Part shown: positions 9,605 to 18,536 of the stretch, piece by piece
Position numbering within the stretch: the first letter of the stretch is position 1
Layout: the number at the start of each line of letters is the position of its first letter
Assembly (NCBI RefSeq): GCF_000308755.1
Contig: NZ_BAGF01000027.1
Span: forward strand, 186,001-250,000
Direction of reading: 5' to 3'
Origin: Nocardia pneumoniae NBRC 100136
Lineage (GTDB): Bacteria > Actinomycetota > Actinomycetes > Mycobacteriales > Mycobacteriaceae
DNA length: 64,000 bases
Program-made: the position numbers and the translations under genes
The notes under the pieces: generated by a model
The model's input: only the letters and a program-made list of their open reading frames with translations
Told to the model about the DNA's origin: nothing
Database searches by the model: none

Positions 9605-10348
9605 ATGAACGAACGCGAACGCCCGGACCCCGAGATCGACCGCATCCATGACATCGGCGATGTGGGCGAGACGGCCGGTACCGGGCAGCAAGGCGAGTAC
9701 GCCGCCAGGCCGGGCCGCCACGCCGCGGAAGAACCAGAGCAAGCCGAGCCGGAGGCGGCGACCGCGGGGCTCCAGGCGGACGAGGCGGCAGCCGCAGCGG
9801 GCGGCCCGACCGCAGGAGTGCCCGGCATGACCGGGTCGGAGACGCTGACCGCAGGGCGCGGGCCGGAACAGAGCGCTGCCGAGGCGAGCGCCGCCGCCGT
9901 TGCCGGAGCGGCCGGTATGACCGGGTTGGAGACGCCGAGCGTGGGTCGCGAGGCGGAGGAGGCCGCTGCTGAGGTGGGCGGCTCTGCCGCCGCGGCGGTG
10001 CCCTTCGCGGAGGCGGAGGCGACCGTCGGGCGAGAGGCCGAACAGGTGAGTGGCGTTGCGGCCGGTGCGGCACAACAGCCGCAGACCGCCGTTGGGCGAA
10101 CTGCCGAGTACCAGACGGAGCAGGCCGCGCAAACGGTGGACGAGTCCGTCCAGCGCGCCGCCGAGCGCGCGGAAATGGCGCAGGCCAACGCCGCGAGCGC
10201 TGCCGAACTCGGCGCTGCGGGGCTCCCCGAATCCGTCGCCCACCCGGCCCGCACGCTTCTGGACACGGTCCGTGGCAAGCCCATCCTGGCGGCCGCGCCC
10301 GCGGCGGTCCTCGCCTTCATTCTCTGGCGCGTCTTCCGAGGACGATGA
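9605..10348 (+). CDS. Alanine/glutamate-rich protein with C-terminal membrane anchor
   Basis: A 247-residue protein rich in Ala, Glu and Gly and low in complexity. The middle contains degenerate repeats around the phrase GREAEQ or GRxxE, preceded twice by a GMTGxET unit, giving an extended acidic helix-prone region. A single hydrophobic helix near the C-terminus (PILAAAPAAVLAFILW) ends in a basic RVFRGR, so the protein should be tail-anchored with the repeats facing the cytoplasm. This tail resembles that of DUF3618-type envelope proteins, but the resemblance is weak. The ATG at 9605 is preferred to the GTG at 9602 because it leaves better spacing from AGGAG. Function unknown. Confidence 0.75.
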   Translation: MNERERPDPEIDRIHDIGDVGETAGTGQQGEYAARPGRHAAEEPEQAEPEAATAGLQADEAAAAAGGPTAGVPGMTGSETLTAGRGPEQSAAEASAAAVAGAAGMTGLETPSVGREAEEAAAEVGGSAAAAVPFAEAEATVGREAEQVSGVAAGAAQQPQTAVGRTAEYQTEQAAQTVDESVQRAAERAEMAQANAASAAELGAAGLPESVAHPARTLLDTVRGKPILAAAPAAVLAFILWRVFRGR

Positions 10349-10367
10349 TGTTTCCGGCCGGTGTGCC

Positions 10368-10838
10368 TCAGATGTGCCGCCGGTAGACCTGCCGGGAACC
10401 GCCCTCCGGCCCGGCAGCCGCGACTTCGGCGGGATTGAATCCCAGGTGTTCGTAGAACGCCCGGGCGCCGCTGGCCGCCGCGCCGGGATGATCGGCTCCG
10501 AAGGTGACCACTTCGAGTGTGCCGGGGCAGCGCACGTACCGGCGGATCGCGTCCGTCGTCAGCGCCCGTCCGATGCCGTGTCCGCGGGCCTGTTCCGCGA
10601 CGACCAGCCAGTCCACCCGATAGGTCGGCGGCTGCGCGCCGAACATGATGCCGCCGAGCACTTCGGCCCCCGCGGACCGGGCGACGAGCGCCGTCCCGGC
10701 CCGAATGTGCCGCAGCAGCGTCGCATGGAATCCGGCCTCGTCGACCATCGGGCCGAACCAGTGCTCGACTTGTCCCGCCAGTTCGAGAAAACCGGCGAGG
10801 TCGTCCTCCCGCGCAAGCCTGACAATCATCCGCGTCAT
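10368..10838 (-). CDS. GNAT-family N-acetyltransferase
   Basis: A 156-residue acetyltransferase. It begins with a strand-helix unit (MIVRLAREDDLAGFLELAGQ), has the acetyl-CoA loop EQARGHGIGRALT (Q/R-x-x-G-x-G) near residue 85, and ends with the FYEHLGF signature near residue 131, followed by an aromatic-basic tail. The central VEHWFGPMVDEAGFHATLLRHI segment is common in actinobacterial GNATs of unknown substrate. It converges on the Ala-rich gene, with 19 bases between the stops, and has no obvious partner. An in-frame ATG three codons downstream could also be the start. Confidence 0.85.
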   Translation of the reverse strand: MTRMIVRLAREDDLAGFLELAGQVEHWFGPMVDEAGFHATLLRHIRAGTALVARSAGAEVLGGIMFGAQPPTYRVDWLVVAEQARGHGIGRALTTDAIRRYVRCPGTLEVVTFGADHPGAAASGARAFYEHLGFNPAEVAAAGPEGGSRQVYRRHI

Positions 10839-11040
10839 CGTGACAGCATCGGCCGCCGCCGTCGACCCCTGGGATGATCTGAGAGGCGGACCGCAGGGTG
10901 TAGACCGGATTTTCTCGCGGAAGCGGACAGCGTCAGTCGTCCAGCACGACCGATTGAAGCCGGGTGGTGTAGGTCCCGGCGCGGCCCGGTCGAGCGCGGT
11001 CGGACTGAATTGCCGTTGGCTCGCGCCGGGGGCGAACGAA

Positions 11041-11928
11041 TTACGGTCTCAGCACAGATACCAGGAATTCGGTCTGGTCGTAGACCGCTTTCTCGAAGAC
11101 TTCGTCGAAATAGATGTCGAAATGCCCCGCTGGATAACGCTTTACGACCGCGTGCTTGGTGCGTTCGGCGGCGCGCAGCGCGGATTTCACCGGGGCGACG
11201 GAGTCGTCGTCGCACAGTGCGTACAGCACCGGCATCTTCAATGCCTTCGCGCGTCGTCCCGGTGCGTCGAACAGTGCGGAAAACGCCACGCGCGCAGCCA
11301 CTTTCGGCTCGTAGGTCTCGCTCTCGTCGGACAGCCTGCGGAAGCCTTCCGGCACGTCGGGCGCGCTCATCAGCGCCGCGGCGCGCTTGCGTCCGGCCAG
11401 CCGGATGCGGACGGGCTTGCGCCGGATGGTGCCCAGCAGCAGATCGGTGGCCGCGATGGTGGCCACCTTGGTCACGCTGATCGGTCCCTTCGCCAGCGCC
11501 GAGGACAGGCCGCTGGTGAACGGCACCTGCGCCACCACGGCCGCGATGTAGTCGTCGTCCGGTGCGACCGACAGGGCGTGCCCGCCGCCGAACGAGGTGC
11601 CCCACAACGCGATCCGGGTCGCGTCGATGCCGCGCAAGGTGCGCGCGTAGGCGATGGCGGCATGCCAGTCCGCACGCTGGCGCGCGATGCTCAGCAACTG
11701 GCGTGGCGTGCCCTGACTGGCGCCGAAATGCCGATAGTCGAACACCAGGACCGCCATGCCCGCGGCCGCGAAACGCCGCGCGTACCGGTCAAGTCCCATT
11801 TCCCGATTGGCCCCCAGCCCGTGTCCCATCACCACTAGCGGGCGGGGTTTGGGTGCGCCGTCCGGGCGATAGAGCCACGCGGCGCACTGCTCGCTTCCGG
11901 AAGGGAAGCCGACCTCGACACGTTCCAT
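11041..11928 (-). CDS. Alpha/beta hydrolase (dienelactone hydrolase/acyl-esterase-like)
   Basis: A 295-residue serine hydrolase of the alpha/beta fold. Visible elements are the oxyanion-region HGLGANREMGLDRYARRFAAAG, the strand-turn VFDYRHFGAS, and the nucleophile elbow GTSFGG (G-x-S-x-G), followed by a late YALCDDDSVAP loop with the acid and a final PAGHFDIYF with the histidine. The pattern matches actinobacterial esterases related to YpfH or CocE lids; no signal peptide is seen, so it acts in the cytoplasm. The start MERVEVGFPSG fits the usual N-terminal beta hairpin; the upstream in-frame extension is arginine-rich and unlike protein. It stands alone, just before the RNase P RNA gene on the other strand. 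Confidence 0.88.
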   Translation of the reverse strand: MERVEVGFPSGSEQCAAWLYRPDGAPKPRPLVVMGHGLGANREMGLDRYARRFAAAGMAVLVFDYRHFGASQGTPRQLLSIARQRADWHAAIAYARTLRGIDATRIALWGTSFGGGHALSVAPDDDYIAAVVAQVPFTSGLSSALAKGPISVTKVATIAATDLLLGTIRRKPVRIRLAGRKRAAALMSAPDVPEGFRRLSDESETYEPKVAARVAFSALFDAPGRRAKALKMPVLYALCDDDSVAPVKSALRAAERTKHAVVKRYPAGHFDIYFDEVFEKAVYDQTEFLVSVLRP

Positions 11929-11960
11929 GGCCAGTAACCGTACCCAGTATTCTGTTATCG

Positions 11961-12379
<419 letters not shown>

Positions 12380-12532
12380 CCCACCGCGCTCGCGGCCCGG
12401 CTGCGCGCTCGGCAGCGGCGAGAAGAGGTGTCCGTCGTCGGCGGCATGCCGGATCCCACGACGTGGAACCGGCCGTGCGGCGGTATGCGGCTACCGCCGA
12501 CTCGACGGTCGTAGGTCCTCAGCGCGGACGGA

Positions 12533-12904
12533 TCAGCACATCAGCTTGGCCATCTGGTAAATGGCCTTGGCTTCCTCGGCGGTCGGCTGGGTGTGGCCTG
12601 CCGCCCGCTTGGTGATGTTGGCGACGACGTCGTCCTCGGACTTGCCCGCCTTGATGTCCGCGCAGGTCTCGGACAGGATGCTCGCGATCTTCGCGTCGTC
12701 CTTGCCTTCGGCGAGCTTGGGGAACGCGCCACGGAAGCTGACGACGAACGCGCCCGTCTTCACGGTGTCGACCGCGGCGGTGGCGCCCTGCGAGGCGGCC
12801 GTGGTGGTCGACGAGGCGGCGCTGCTGGACTTGTCGTCCCCGCAACCGGTGAGGAGCAGGGAAAAGAGGGTGGCACTGGCCGCGATCGCGGCGGTAGTTC
12901 TCAT
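12533..12904 (-). CDS. DUF732 family lipoprotein
   Basis: A 123-residue exported lipoprotein. The signal peptide is short and hydrophobic and ends in the lipobox LLLTGC, with Cys near residue 20. A Ser/Thr/Ala-rich linker follows, then a helical domain containing FRGAFPKL, ILSETCADI and AIYQMAKLMC. The two cysteines and the position of the final one match the DUF732 fold of small mycobacterial and nocardial exported proteins, whose function is unknown. The start is ATG at 12904; a GTG lies immediately before it. The gene stands alone downstream of rnpB and convergent with it. Confidence 0.85.
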   Translation of the reverse strand: MRTTAAIAASATLFSLLLTGCGDDKSSSAASSTTTAASQGATAAVDTVKTGAFVVSFRGAFPKLAEGKDDAKIASILSETCADIKAGKSEDDVVANITKRAAGHTQPTAEEAKAIYQMAKLMC

Positions 12905-13180
12905 CACGCGCGGGATGCTAGCGGCCCAGGATCACTGTCGCCTCCCGCCAGGTTAACGGGAGGCAACGAGCGTGCGAGAACAATCGCGCGGTCAGGCCGG
13001 GTCGATGGTGAAGTCCCGAGCCCGTACGCGGCCTGCTCGGGACCGAGCAGAGGCAGGAGGGATTCGCGCGCCACTGGCCGTCAGCGTGATGGACGTCATA
13101 AAGTAGTCGCCGTTGGCAAGGCCCGGTGCGGGGCAGCATCGGGCCCTTCATACTTCGCGGGAAAGCAGGTCTCAACACAT

Positions 13181-13513
13181 ATGCGAGTAGTTCGCTCCAT
13201 GGTCGCCGGCGCATTGGTCGCAGGCGCCGCCTCGGTTTTCGCGGTGCTCGGCGCCGGTTCCGCCAATGCGGTCGCGGTGACGCCGCTGCAGGGTGGGGTT
13301 CAAGTCGACCTCAGCCCCGCCGACACGGTGTGGGTGCATCAGACTCACGTCGGTCTGGCCATCGCCGGTCTGCCGCATCCGTCCGCCGCCTCCTTCGGTC
13401 AGGCGCTGGACGCCGCGGCGCAGGTGTCGTCCTCGGTTCCCGGTGGCCGGGTCACCTTCACCGTCTACGGTCCGTTCGACCAGCTCAACGGCTCCATGCT
13501 GGCGCTGCAGTAG
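13181..13513 (+). CDS. Small secreted protein, unknown function
   Basis: A 110-residue protein with a clear Sec signal peptide: a basic start (MRVVRSM), a hydrophobic core, and a likely cleavage at ANA near residue 31. The mature part is about 78 residues with alternating strand-like segments (VAVTPLQGGVQVDLSP, VTFTVYGPFDQLNG) and no cysteine, so it should be secreted and soluble. Similar short proteins are common in Nocardia and Rhodococcus without assigned roles. It ends 15 bases before the RNB ribonuclease GTG, so the two genes may share a transcript although one product is exported and the other cytoplasmic. Confidence 0.75.
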   Translation: MRVVRSMVAGALVAGAASVFAVLGAGSANAVAVTPLQGGVQVDLSPADTVWVHQTHVGLAIAGLPHPSAASFGQALDAAAQVSSSVPGGRVTFTVYGPFDQLNGSMLALQ

Positions 13514-13528
13514 GACCGGCGCCGCAGC

Positions 13529-14980
13529 GTGGAACTGCACCAGCGGATCGTCTCGGCGCCGGTAGATTTCGGCGCCATTCGTTCCGAGTTCGGGTTGGCC
13601 TCGACGTATCCCGCCGAGGCCAGCGCGGAGGCCCGCGCCGCGGTCGACGCGTTCGCGGGCACCCGGGTCGATCGCACGGACATCCCGTTCGTGACGATCG
13701 ACCCGCCCGGGGCCATGGATCTGGACCAGGCCCTGCATCTCGTGCGCATCCCCACCGGCTTCCTGGTGCACTACGCCATCGCCGATGTCGGCGCCGTGAT
13801 CGCTCCCGATGGCGCACTCGCCAAGGAGTCCGGCGCCAGGGGACAGACGTTCTATCTTCCCGACGGCACCGTGCCGCTGCACCCGCCGACCCTGTCGGAA
13901 GGGTCCGCGAGCCTGCTGCCGGAGCGAACTCGCCCGGCCGCGCTGTGGACCATCGAACTCGACGAGCACGCCGAACCGCGGCATTTCTCGGTGGTGCGGG
14001 CATTGGTGCGCTCCCGCGCCCGGCTGGACTACTCCGGCGTGCAGGCCGACGCCGAGGCCGGTCGGTTGCATCCCTCCATCGCGGCCTTGCCGGAGTTCGG
14101 CGCGCGGCGCATCGCGGCGGGGCTCGCCCGCGGCGCGATCGGGTTGCGGCTGCCCGCGCAATCCGTCGTGCAGGACGAGCGCGCCAACGGACACTGGCGG
14201 CTGGTGGTCGAACCACGCACCGCCGCCGACGACTGGAATGAACAGGTTTCGCTGCTGACCGGCATGTGCGCGGCGCGGATCATGCTGAACGGGAACATTC
14301 CCGCCGAGGAGCGAGTCGCGCTGCTGCGCACCATGCCGCCACCGGCCGAATCCGCGATCGACTCCATGCGCCGCACCGCGCACGCGCTGGGCGTGGCCTG
14401 GCCCGTCGAGGAACCGGTCGGCCAGATGCTGGCGCGGCTGGACCCCAACACGCCCGCGGCGCTGGTGCTGATGTCCGAGGCGACGACTCTGCTGCGCGGT
14501 GCGTCCTACACCGTGGTCACTGGCGACTCCGGGGCGCCGCCCACATCGGAAGCCCTGCGGCACAGTGGTATCGGCGCGCCGTACGCGCACGTCACCGCCC
14601 CGCTGCGGCGGCTGTCGGACCGATTCGCGACCGAGATCTGCCTGGCCCGGTGCGCGGGAACGGAGGTGCCGCGCTGGGTGCGGGACGGGCTGGTGCGCAC
14701 CGCCGACACCATGCGGCGCAGCGATGGCGTCGCGAGCAAGATCGAGCGCGCCTGCATCGATCTGACCGAGTCGACGTTGCTGGCGCGGCGGATCGACGCC
14801 GAGTTCGACGCCGTGGTGGTGCGCGAGGCCAACGGCAACCGACCCGCGGTGATCTTCGTCGCCGACCCGCCGGTGCTCGGTCCGTGCCTGGGCGAGCCGC
14901 CGGAAGGGGCGGCGGTGCGGGTACGCCTGGTGTCGGCGGATCCGAGGGAGCGAAAAGTGAGCTTCACATACCCGGCGTGA
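13529..14980 (+). CDS. RNB-domain 3'-5' exoribonuclease (RNase II/R family)
   Basis: A 483-residue hydrolytic exoribonuclease of the RNB family. The catalytic metal site is visible as TIDPPGAMDLDQAL near residues 53-66, followed by the family segments VHYAIADVGAVI and GQTFYLPDGTVPLHPPTLSEG. The later YAHVTAPLRRLSDRFATE motif, with the arginine used in catalysis, is intact. At this length it lacks the flanking cold-shock and S1 domains of full RNase R, as in the short actinobacterial RNB proteins. It acts on RNA in the cytoplasm. The start is GTG at 13529, 15 bases after the secreted-protein gene; a longer start is blocked by that stop region. Converges on the CHAD gene. Confidence 0.93.
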   Translation: MELHQRIVSAPVDFGAIRSEFGLASTYPAEASAEARAAVDAFAGTRVDRTDIPFVTIDPPGAMDLDQALHLVRIPTGFLVHYAIADVGAVIAPDGALAKESGARGQTFYLPDGTVPLHPPTLSEGSASLLPERTRPAALWTIELDEHAEPRHFSVVRALVRSRARLDYSGVQADAEAGRLHPSIAALPEFGARRIAAGLARGAIGLRLPAQSVVQDERANGHWRLVVEPRTAADDWNEQVSLLTGMCAARIMLNGNIPAEERVALLRTMPPPAESAIDSMRRTAHALGVAWPVEEPVGQMLARLDPNTPAALVLMSEATTLLRGASYTVVTGDSGAPPTSEALRHSGIGAPYAHVTAPLRRLSDRFATEICLARCAGTEVPRWVRDGLVRTADTMRRSDGVASKIERACIDLTESTLLARRIDAEFDAVVVREANGNRPAVIFVADPPVLGPCLGEPPEGAAVRVRLVSADPRERKVSFTYPA

Positions 14981-15005
14981 ATGCGCTGCCCCACTCCTGC
15001 GAGGC

Positions 15006-15024
15006 TGGCCGAGATACTCGGCCA
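15006..15024. terminator. Hairpin between convergent genes, probable bidirectional terminator
   Basis: TGGCCGAG and CTCGGCCA form a perfect 8-bp stem with a 3-base loop, placed between the RNB stop and the CHAD stop. There is no clear T-tract on either side, so intrinsic termination is likely but not certain. Confidence 0.5.
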
Positions 15025-15032
15025 CCGGTGGT

Positions 15033-15899
15033 CTAGCCGAACAGCGCCGCGGCGGTGGCGGGATAGCGGCTCAGTTCGCGACCGGCCGCCGCGTCCTCGG
15101 CGTCCGCCAGGATCTCGTAGAGGTCCGCGGGCTCGCCCGCCGCGGCGGCCTCGGCCGCTCGATCGAGGATCGTACGGTGGGATTCCACCGCGTCCCGGTG
15201 GTCGCCGAGCACGGTCTGCAACTGCTTCGCGCGGTTGCCCAGATCGGCGGCGTCGGCCACTTCCTGCGCCGCGGCCTCGCACGAGTACCGTAAACGCTTG
15301 GCGCTCTTGCGAATATCGTGCAGCAGGTCGATGCGCTCGGTGGCGGCGACTGTCGGCTCGGCGCGGACGAGGGATTCCACCCGGTCGAGATCGCCGTGCA
15401 GTATCTCGCCGAAGACCTCGGCGGCCTCCGCCGTGACACGGGAGTGGCGCAGTGGCGGTTCGGTGCGCCATCGGGACAGTTCGTCGCGCAGTTCGCGGTA
15501 GCGTTCGCTGTCCAACGCGGTCAGCACCGCGTCGTGGGCTCGGCGATAGTGATCCCGTTCGGCGAGCACCAGACGCGCGGTGACGGGGCCGAGCTCGGCG
15601 GGCGGGGTCTGCGCGCCATGGTCGGCCAGGAGGGCGGCGAACCGGTCGGCGCGCACCTCAGCGTCGCGGGCCTCCCCGAGCAGTCCGGCCAGCCACGCGA
15701 GCTCCGCGACCATCGCCGCGACCGGTTCCTTGACGAAAAGCCCATGATAGGACCGCAACACGCTCCGCAGCCTGCGCGTGGCCACCCGCATCTGGTGCAC
15801 GGAATCCGGTGCGTCGGAACGGACTTCCGGCTCGGCGGCCAGCAGCCGGTCGATATCGTCCCGCAGCGCGGCGCCGAGGGCGACCCCGGCCTTGGTCAT
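15033..15899 (-). CDS. CHAD domain protein
   Basis: A 288-residue helical protein of the CHAD family, whose conserved histidines and basic residues bind inorganic polyphosphate. The two diagnostic helices are visible: SVHQMRVATRRLRSVLRSY near residue 32 and LLHDIRKSAKRLRYSCEAA near residue 207, each with the His-x-x-Arg pattern. The CYTH triphosphatase domain often fused to CHAD is absent. The ATG at 15899 lies 5 bases after the pip stop, with a GGAGG located inside the end of pip, so translation is probably coupled. A GTG at 15908 is too close to that site. Probable role: polyphosphate association; partner unknown. Confidence 0.9.
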   Translation of the reverse strand: MTKAGVALGAALRDDIDRLLAAEPEVRSDAPDSVHQMRVATRRLRSVLRSYHGLFVKEPVAAMVAELAWLAGLLGEARDAEVRADRFAALLADHGAQTPPAELGPVTARLVLAERDHYRRAHDAVLTALDSERYRELRDELSRWRTEPPLRHSRVTAEAAEVFGEILHGDLDRVESLVRAEPTVAATERIDLLHDIRKSAKRLRYSCEAAAQEVADAADLGNRAKQLQTVLGDHRDAVESHRTILDRAAEAAAAGEPADLYEILADAEDAAAGRELSRYPATAAALFG

Positions 15900-15904
15900 C
15901 GTGC

Positions 15905-16867
15905 TCACCCCTCCTTCGCGAATCGGTCGGTCGCTTCGACCAGGTGATGGGTGATGCCAGGCTCGTTCGCCGCGTGCCCGGCGTCGGCGACGATGTGCAG
16001 CTCCGAACCGGGCCACGCCCGATGCAGCTCCCACGCGCTGACCGCAGGGCAGACGATGTCGTGGCGGCCCTGCACGATCACGGCCGGGATGTGCGTGATG
16101 GCGCCGATGTCGCGCAACAGCTGGCCCTCGTCGAGGAACCCGCCGTGGCGGAAGTAGTGGTTCTCGATCCTGGCGAAGGCGAGCGCGAACCGGGGCTCGG
16201 CCGTTTCGGCGACCCGATCCGGATGCGGCAGCAGCGAACTCGTCGCGCCCTCCCAAGTGGACCACGCGATCGCAGCCGCGCGGGCGACCTGCTCGTCAGG
16301 CGAGTGCAGCAGCCGGTGATAGACCTCGACGAGATCTCCCTCGCGCTCGTCCTCCGGCACCGGCGCGAGGAACTTCGCCCACTCGTCCGGATAGACGTAG
16401 CCGGCGGCGCCGTTGTAGTACCAATCGATTTCCTTGCGGCGCAGCAGGAAGATGCCGCGCAGCACCAGTTCGGTCACGCGGTCGGGATACCGCTGCGCGT
16501 AGGCGAGCGCGAGCGTGGAACCCCAGGAGCCGCCGAACACCTGCCAGCGCTGGATGCCGAGATGCTCGCGCAGCGCCTCCATGTCGGCGATCAGGTGCCA
16601 GGTGGTGTTGTGCTCCAGGCTCGCGCCGTCGGACAGGTGTGGTGTGGAGCGACCGCAGCCGCGCTGGTCGAACAGCACGATCCGGTAGGCGGCCGGGTCG
16701 AAGAACTGCCGGTGGTACGGCGCGGTGCCGCCACCGGGCCCACCGTGCAGGAACACCGCCGGTTTGCCGTCCGGATTGCCGCTGACCTCCCAATACACCG
16801 ACTGGCCGTCACCGACCGCCAGCATGCCGGACTCGTACGGCTCGATCTCGGGGTAGAGGGTGCGCAT
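15905..16867 (-). CDS. pip: Proline iminopeptidase (S33 family)
   Basis: A 320-residue cytoplasmic alpha/beta hydrolase that removes N-terminal proline from peptides. Family motifs are nearly canonical: HGGPGGG near residue 41, FDQRGCGRSTPH near 66, the nucleophile elbow GGSWGST with Ser114, and the late VQGRHDIVCP (Asp) and DAGHAANEP (His). The glutamates of the substrate pocket lie in ARIENHYF. The length and start (MRTLYPEIEPY) match the family closely. It is the middle gene of a lipoprotein-pip-CHAD operon, 14 bases after the lipoprotein stop and 5 bases before CHAD. Confidence 0.95.
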   Translation of the reverse strand: MRTLYPEIEPYESGMLAVGDGQSVYWEVSGNPDGKPAVFLHGGPGGGTAPYHRQFFDPAAYRIVLFDQRGCGRSTPHLSDGASLEHNTTWHLIADMEALREHLGIQRWQVFGGSWGSTLALAYAQRYPDRVTELVLRGIFLLRRKEIDWYYNGAAGYVYPDEWAKFLAPVPEDEREGDLVEVYHRLLHSPDEQVARAAAIAWSTWEGATSSLLPHPDRVAETAEPRFALAFARIENHYFRHGGFLDEGQLLRDIGAITHIPAVIVQGRHDIVCPAVSAWELHRAWPGSELHIVADAGHAANEPGITHHLVEATDRFAKEG

Positions 16868-16881
16868 GTGGCCCGCCCTGG

Positions 16882-17325
16882 TCAGAAGGCGAGTCCGGAG
16901 GCCAGGTCCGGAATGCCCAGTGCCTCGATGGCCTGCTGGCGCACGTCGGGGCAGGTCTTGGTGGTGGTGCGGTCGATGATCTGCTTGTCGGCCAGCACCG
17001 CGGCGTTGATGCCGCCGTTGCGCAGCGCCCACTCGTGCACGAGCGCGTTGAGCCCGATCTTGCCCAGCGTGCCCCCCTGAATACGCCAGTTGGACAGTTC
17101 CGGCCGGATCATGTCGCACAGCTGGTTCGCGGCCGCGTCGGAGATCTCCGGGCTGGCCGGTGTGGTGCGGCCGGTGGTCGTGCCCGGCGTCGCGGATGCC
17201 GTGGTCGAGGACGCGCTGCCGGTGGGCGCCGGGCTCGGCTCGCTGCCGCACGCGGTCAAGGCCGCGGCGGCGAAAACGCCCGCGATCAGCAGGGAGCTGC
17301 GTGAAATCCAACGGCTGTACGGCAT
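16882..17325 (-). CDS. Lipoprotein, unknown function
   Basis: A 147-residue exported lipoprotein. The signal peptide (MPYSRWISRSSLLIAG) ends with the lipobox ALTAC, Cys near residue 27. A Ser/Thr/Pro linker of about 35 residues follows, then a domain with two cysteines (QLCDM and KTCPD) likely to form a disulfide. The domain has helices NQLCDMIRPELSNW and INAAVLADKQIIDRTTTK and resembles small actinobacterial lipoproteins of no known role. The start at ATG 17325 is preceded by AGAGGT; the longer frame adds a hydrophilic stretch that would spoil the signal peptide. First gene of the operon with pip and CHAD. Confidence 0.78.
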   Translation of the reverse strand: MPYSRWISRSSLLIAGVFAAAALTACGSEPSPAPTGSASSTTASATPGTTTGRTTPASPEISDAAANQLCDMIRPELSNWRIQGGTLGKIGLNALVHEWALRNGGINAAVLADKQIIDRTTTKTCPDVRQQAIEALGIPDLASGLAF

Positions 17326-17501
17326 CGGTACCTCTGGTCGTGTCGGCATTGTCGGCATCGAGTCTGCCATTGATTTCGCCGACCGGCCCGAACCGGTTTG
17401 TTCCGCTGGGAATAGTTCAGCCGAGCGGTTCCAGCGGTCGGCCGGGCAGCGCGACGCCTGTGCACCACCCGGCCGGTGATCGTCCCCGCGGGGAGGTCGG
17501 C

Positions 17502-18362
17502 TCAGAAGCTGTGCTCGGGCCCGGGGAAGGTGCCCTGGCGCACTTCGTCGGCGTAAGCGGCTGCCGCCGAACGCAATTCGTCGCCGACGTGGCCGAAGCG
17601 CTTGACGAACTTCGCGGTCTTGCCGCTGGTGTAGCCGGCCATGTCCTGCCAGACCAGCACCTGTGCGTCGGTGTCGGCGCCCGCGCCGATGCCGATGGTC
17701 GGAATGGTCAGCTTCCGGGTGACCTGTCCGGCCAGCTCCGCCGGCACCATCTCCATGACCACGGAGAACGCGCCCGCCTCCTGCACCGCGATCGCGTCGG
17801 CGATCAGCTGCTCGGCGCCGTCCCCGCGACCCTGCACGCGGAAACCGCCCAGGGTGTTCACGCTCTGCGGGGTGAAGCCGATGTGCGCCATCACCGGGAT
17901 GCCCGCCGCGGTGATCACCGCGATCTGCTCGGCGACGCGCTCGCCGCCCTCCAGCTTCACCGCGTGCGCCCCGCCCTCCTTCATGAACCGGGTCGCGGTG
18001 GCCAGCGCCTGCTGCGGCGAGGATTCGTAGGTGCCGAACGGCAGGTCGGCCACCACCAGTGCGTGCGGCGCGCCGCGCACCACACCGCGGACCAGCGGGA
18101 TGATTTCGTCCACGGTGATCGGCACGGTGGTGTCGTAGCCGTACACGACGTTGGCCGCCGAGTCGCCGACCAGCAGTACCGGGATGCCTGCCGCTTCGAA
18201 CAGCCGGGCCGTGGAGTAGTCGTAGGCGGTCAGCATCGCCCAGCGCTCACCGTCGGCCTTCATCTGCCGCAGGTGGTGCACCCGGGTCTTGCGCGCGGCC
18301 TTCGCGGGTTCAGCGGGCACCGCACCGTAGGCAGGGGTTTCCGAATCGGATACGGACATCAT
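17502..18362 (-). CDS. panB: 3-methyl-2-oxobutanoate hydroxymethyltransferase
   Basis: A 286-residue enzyme that transfers a hydroxymethyl group from methylene-tetrahydrofolate to 2-oxoisovalerate, the first committed step to pantothenate and CoA. The TIM-barrel motifs are intact: [34 protein letters not shown] with the metal-binding Asp, [30 protein letters not shown] and the catalytic-loop EMVPAELA. The N-terminal 25 residues are a variable actinobacterial extension. The ATG pair at 18362/18359 follows AAAGGG. It is divergent from the CaeA-like esterase, as I recall for M. tuberculosis Rv2225/Rv2224c, and stands alone in the pantothenate pathway here. Confidence 0.97.
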   Translation of the reverse strand: MMSVSDSETPAYGAVPAEPAKAARKTRVHHLRQMKADGERWAMLTAYDYSTARLFEAAGIPVLLVGDSAANVVYGYDTTVPITVDEIIPLVRGVVRGAPHALVVADLPFGTYESSPQQALATATRFMKEGGAHAVKLEGGERVAEQIAVITAAGIPVMAHIGFTPQSVNTLGGFRVQGRGDGAEQLIADAIAVQEAGAFSVVMEMVPAELAGQVTRKLTIPTIGIGAGADTDAQVLVWQDMAGYTSGKTAKFVKRFGHVGDELRSAAAAYADEVRQGTFPGPEHSF

Positions 18363-18536
18363 CGTCCCTTTCGTCTGTGTCGCCTCGGGGCCCGTCCGGG
18401 TCCCCGGGATTTCTTGACGAAACCCAGTGTGCCACCCGCCGCCGGGACGGATTAAGGCCGATGACCGGTGCAATTGGTCACAGCGCCAGGTGGGTTTGCC
18501 CGAAGGAGTGCCGGTGTTTGCTGGCAATATCAAGGT

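Noticed and set aside
15033..16265. A 410-residue minus frame covering CHAD and part of pip
   Set aside because: The first half has no CHAD character and overlaps pip in another frame; the ATG at 15899 with GGAGG gives a normal CHAD protein.
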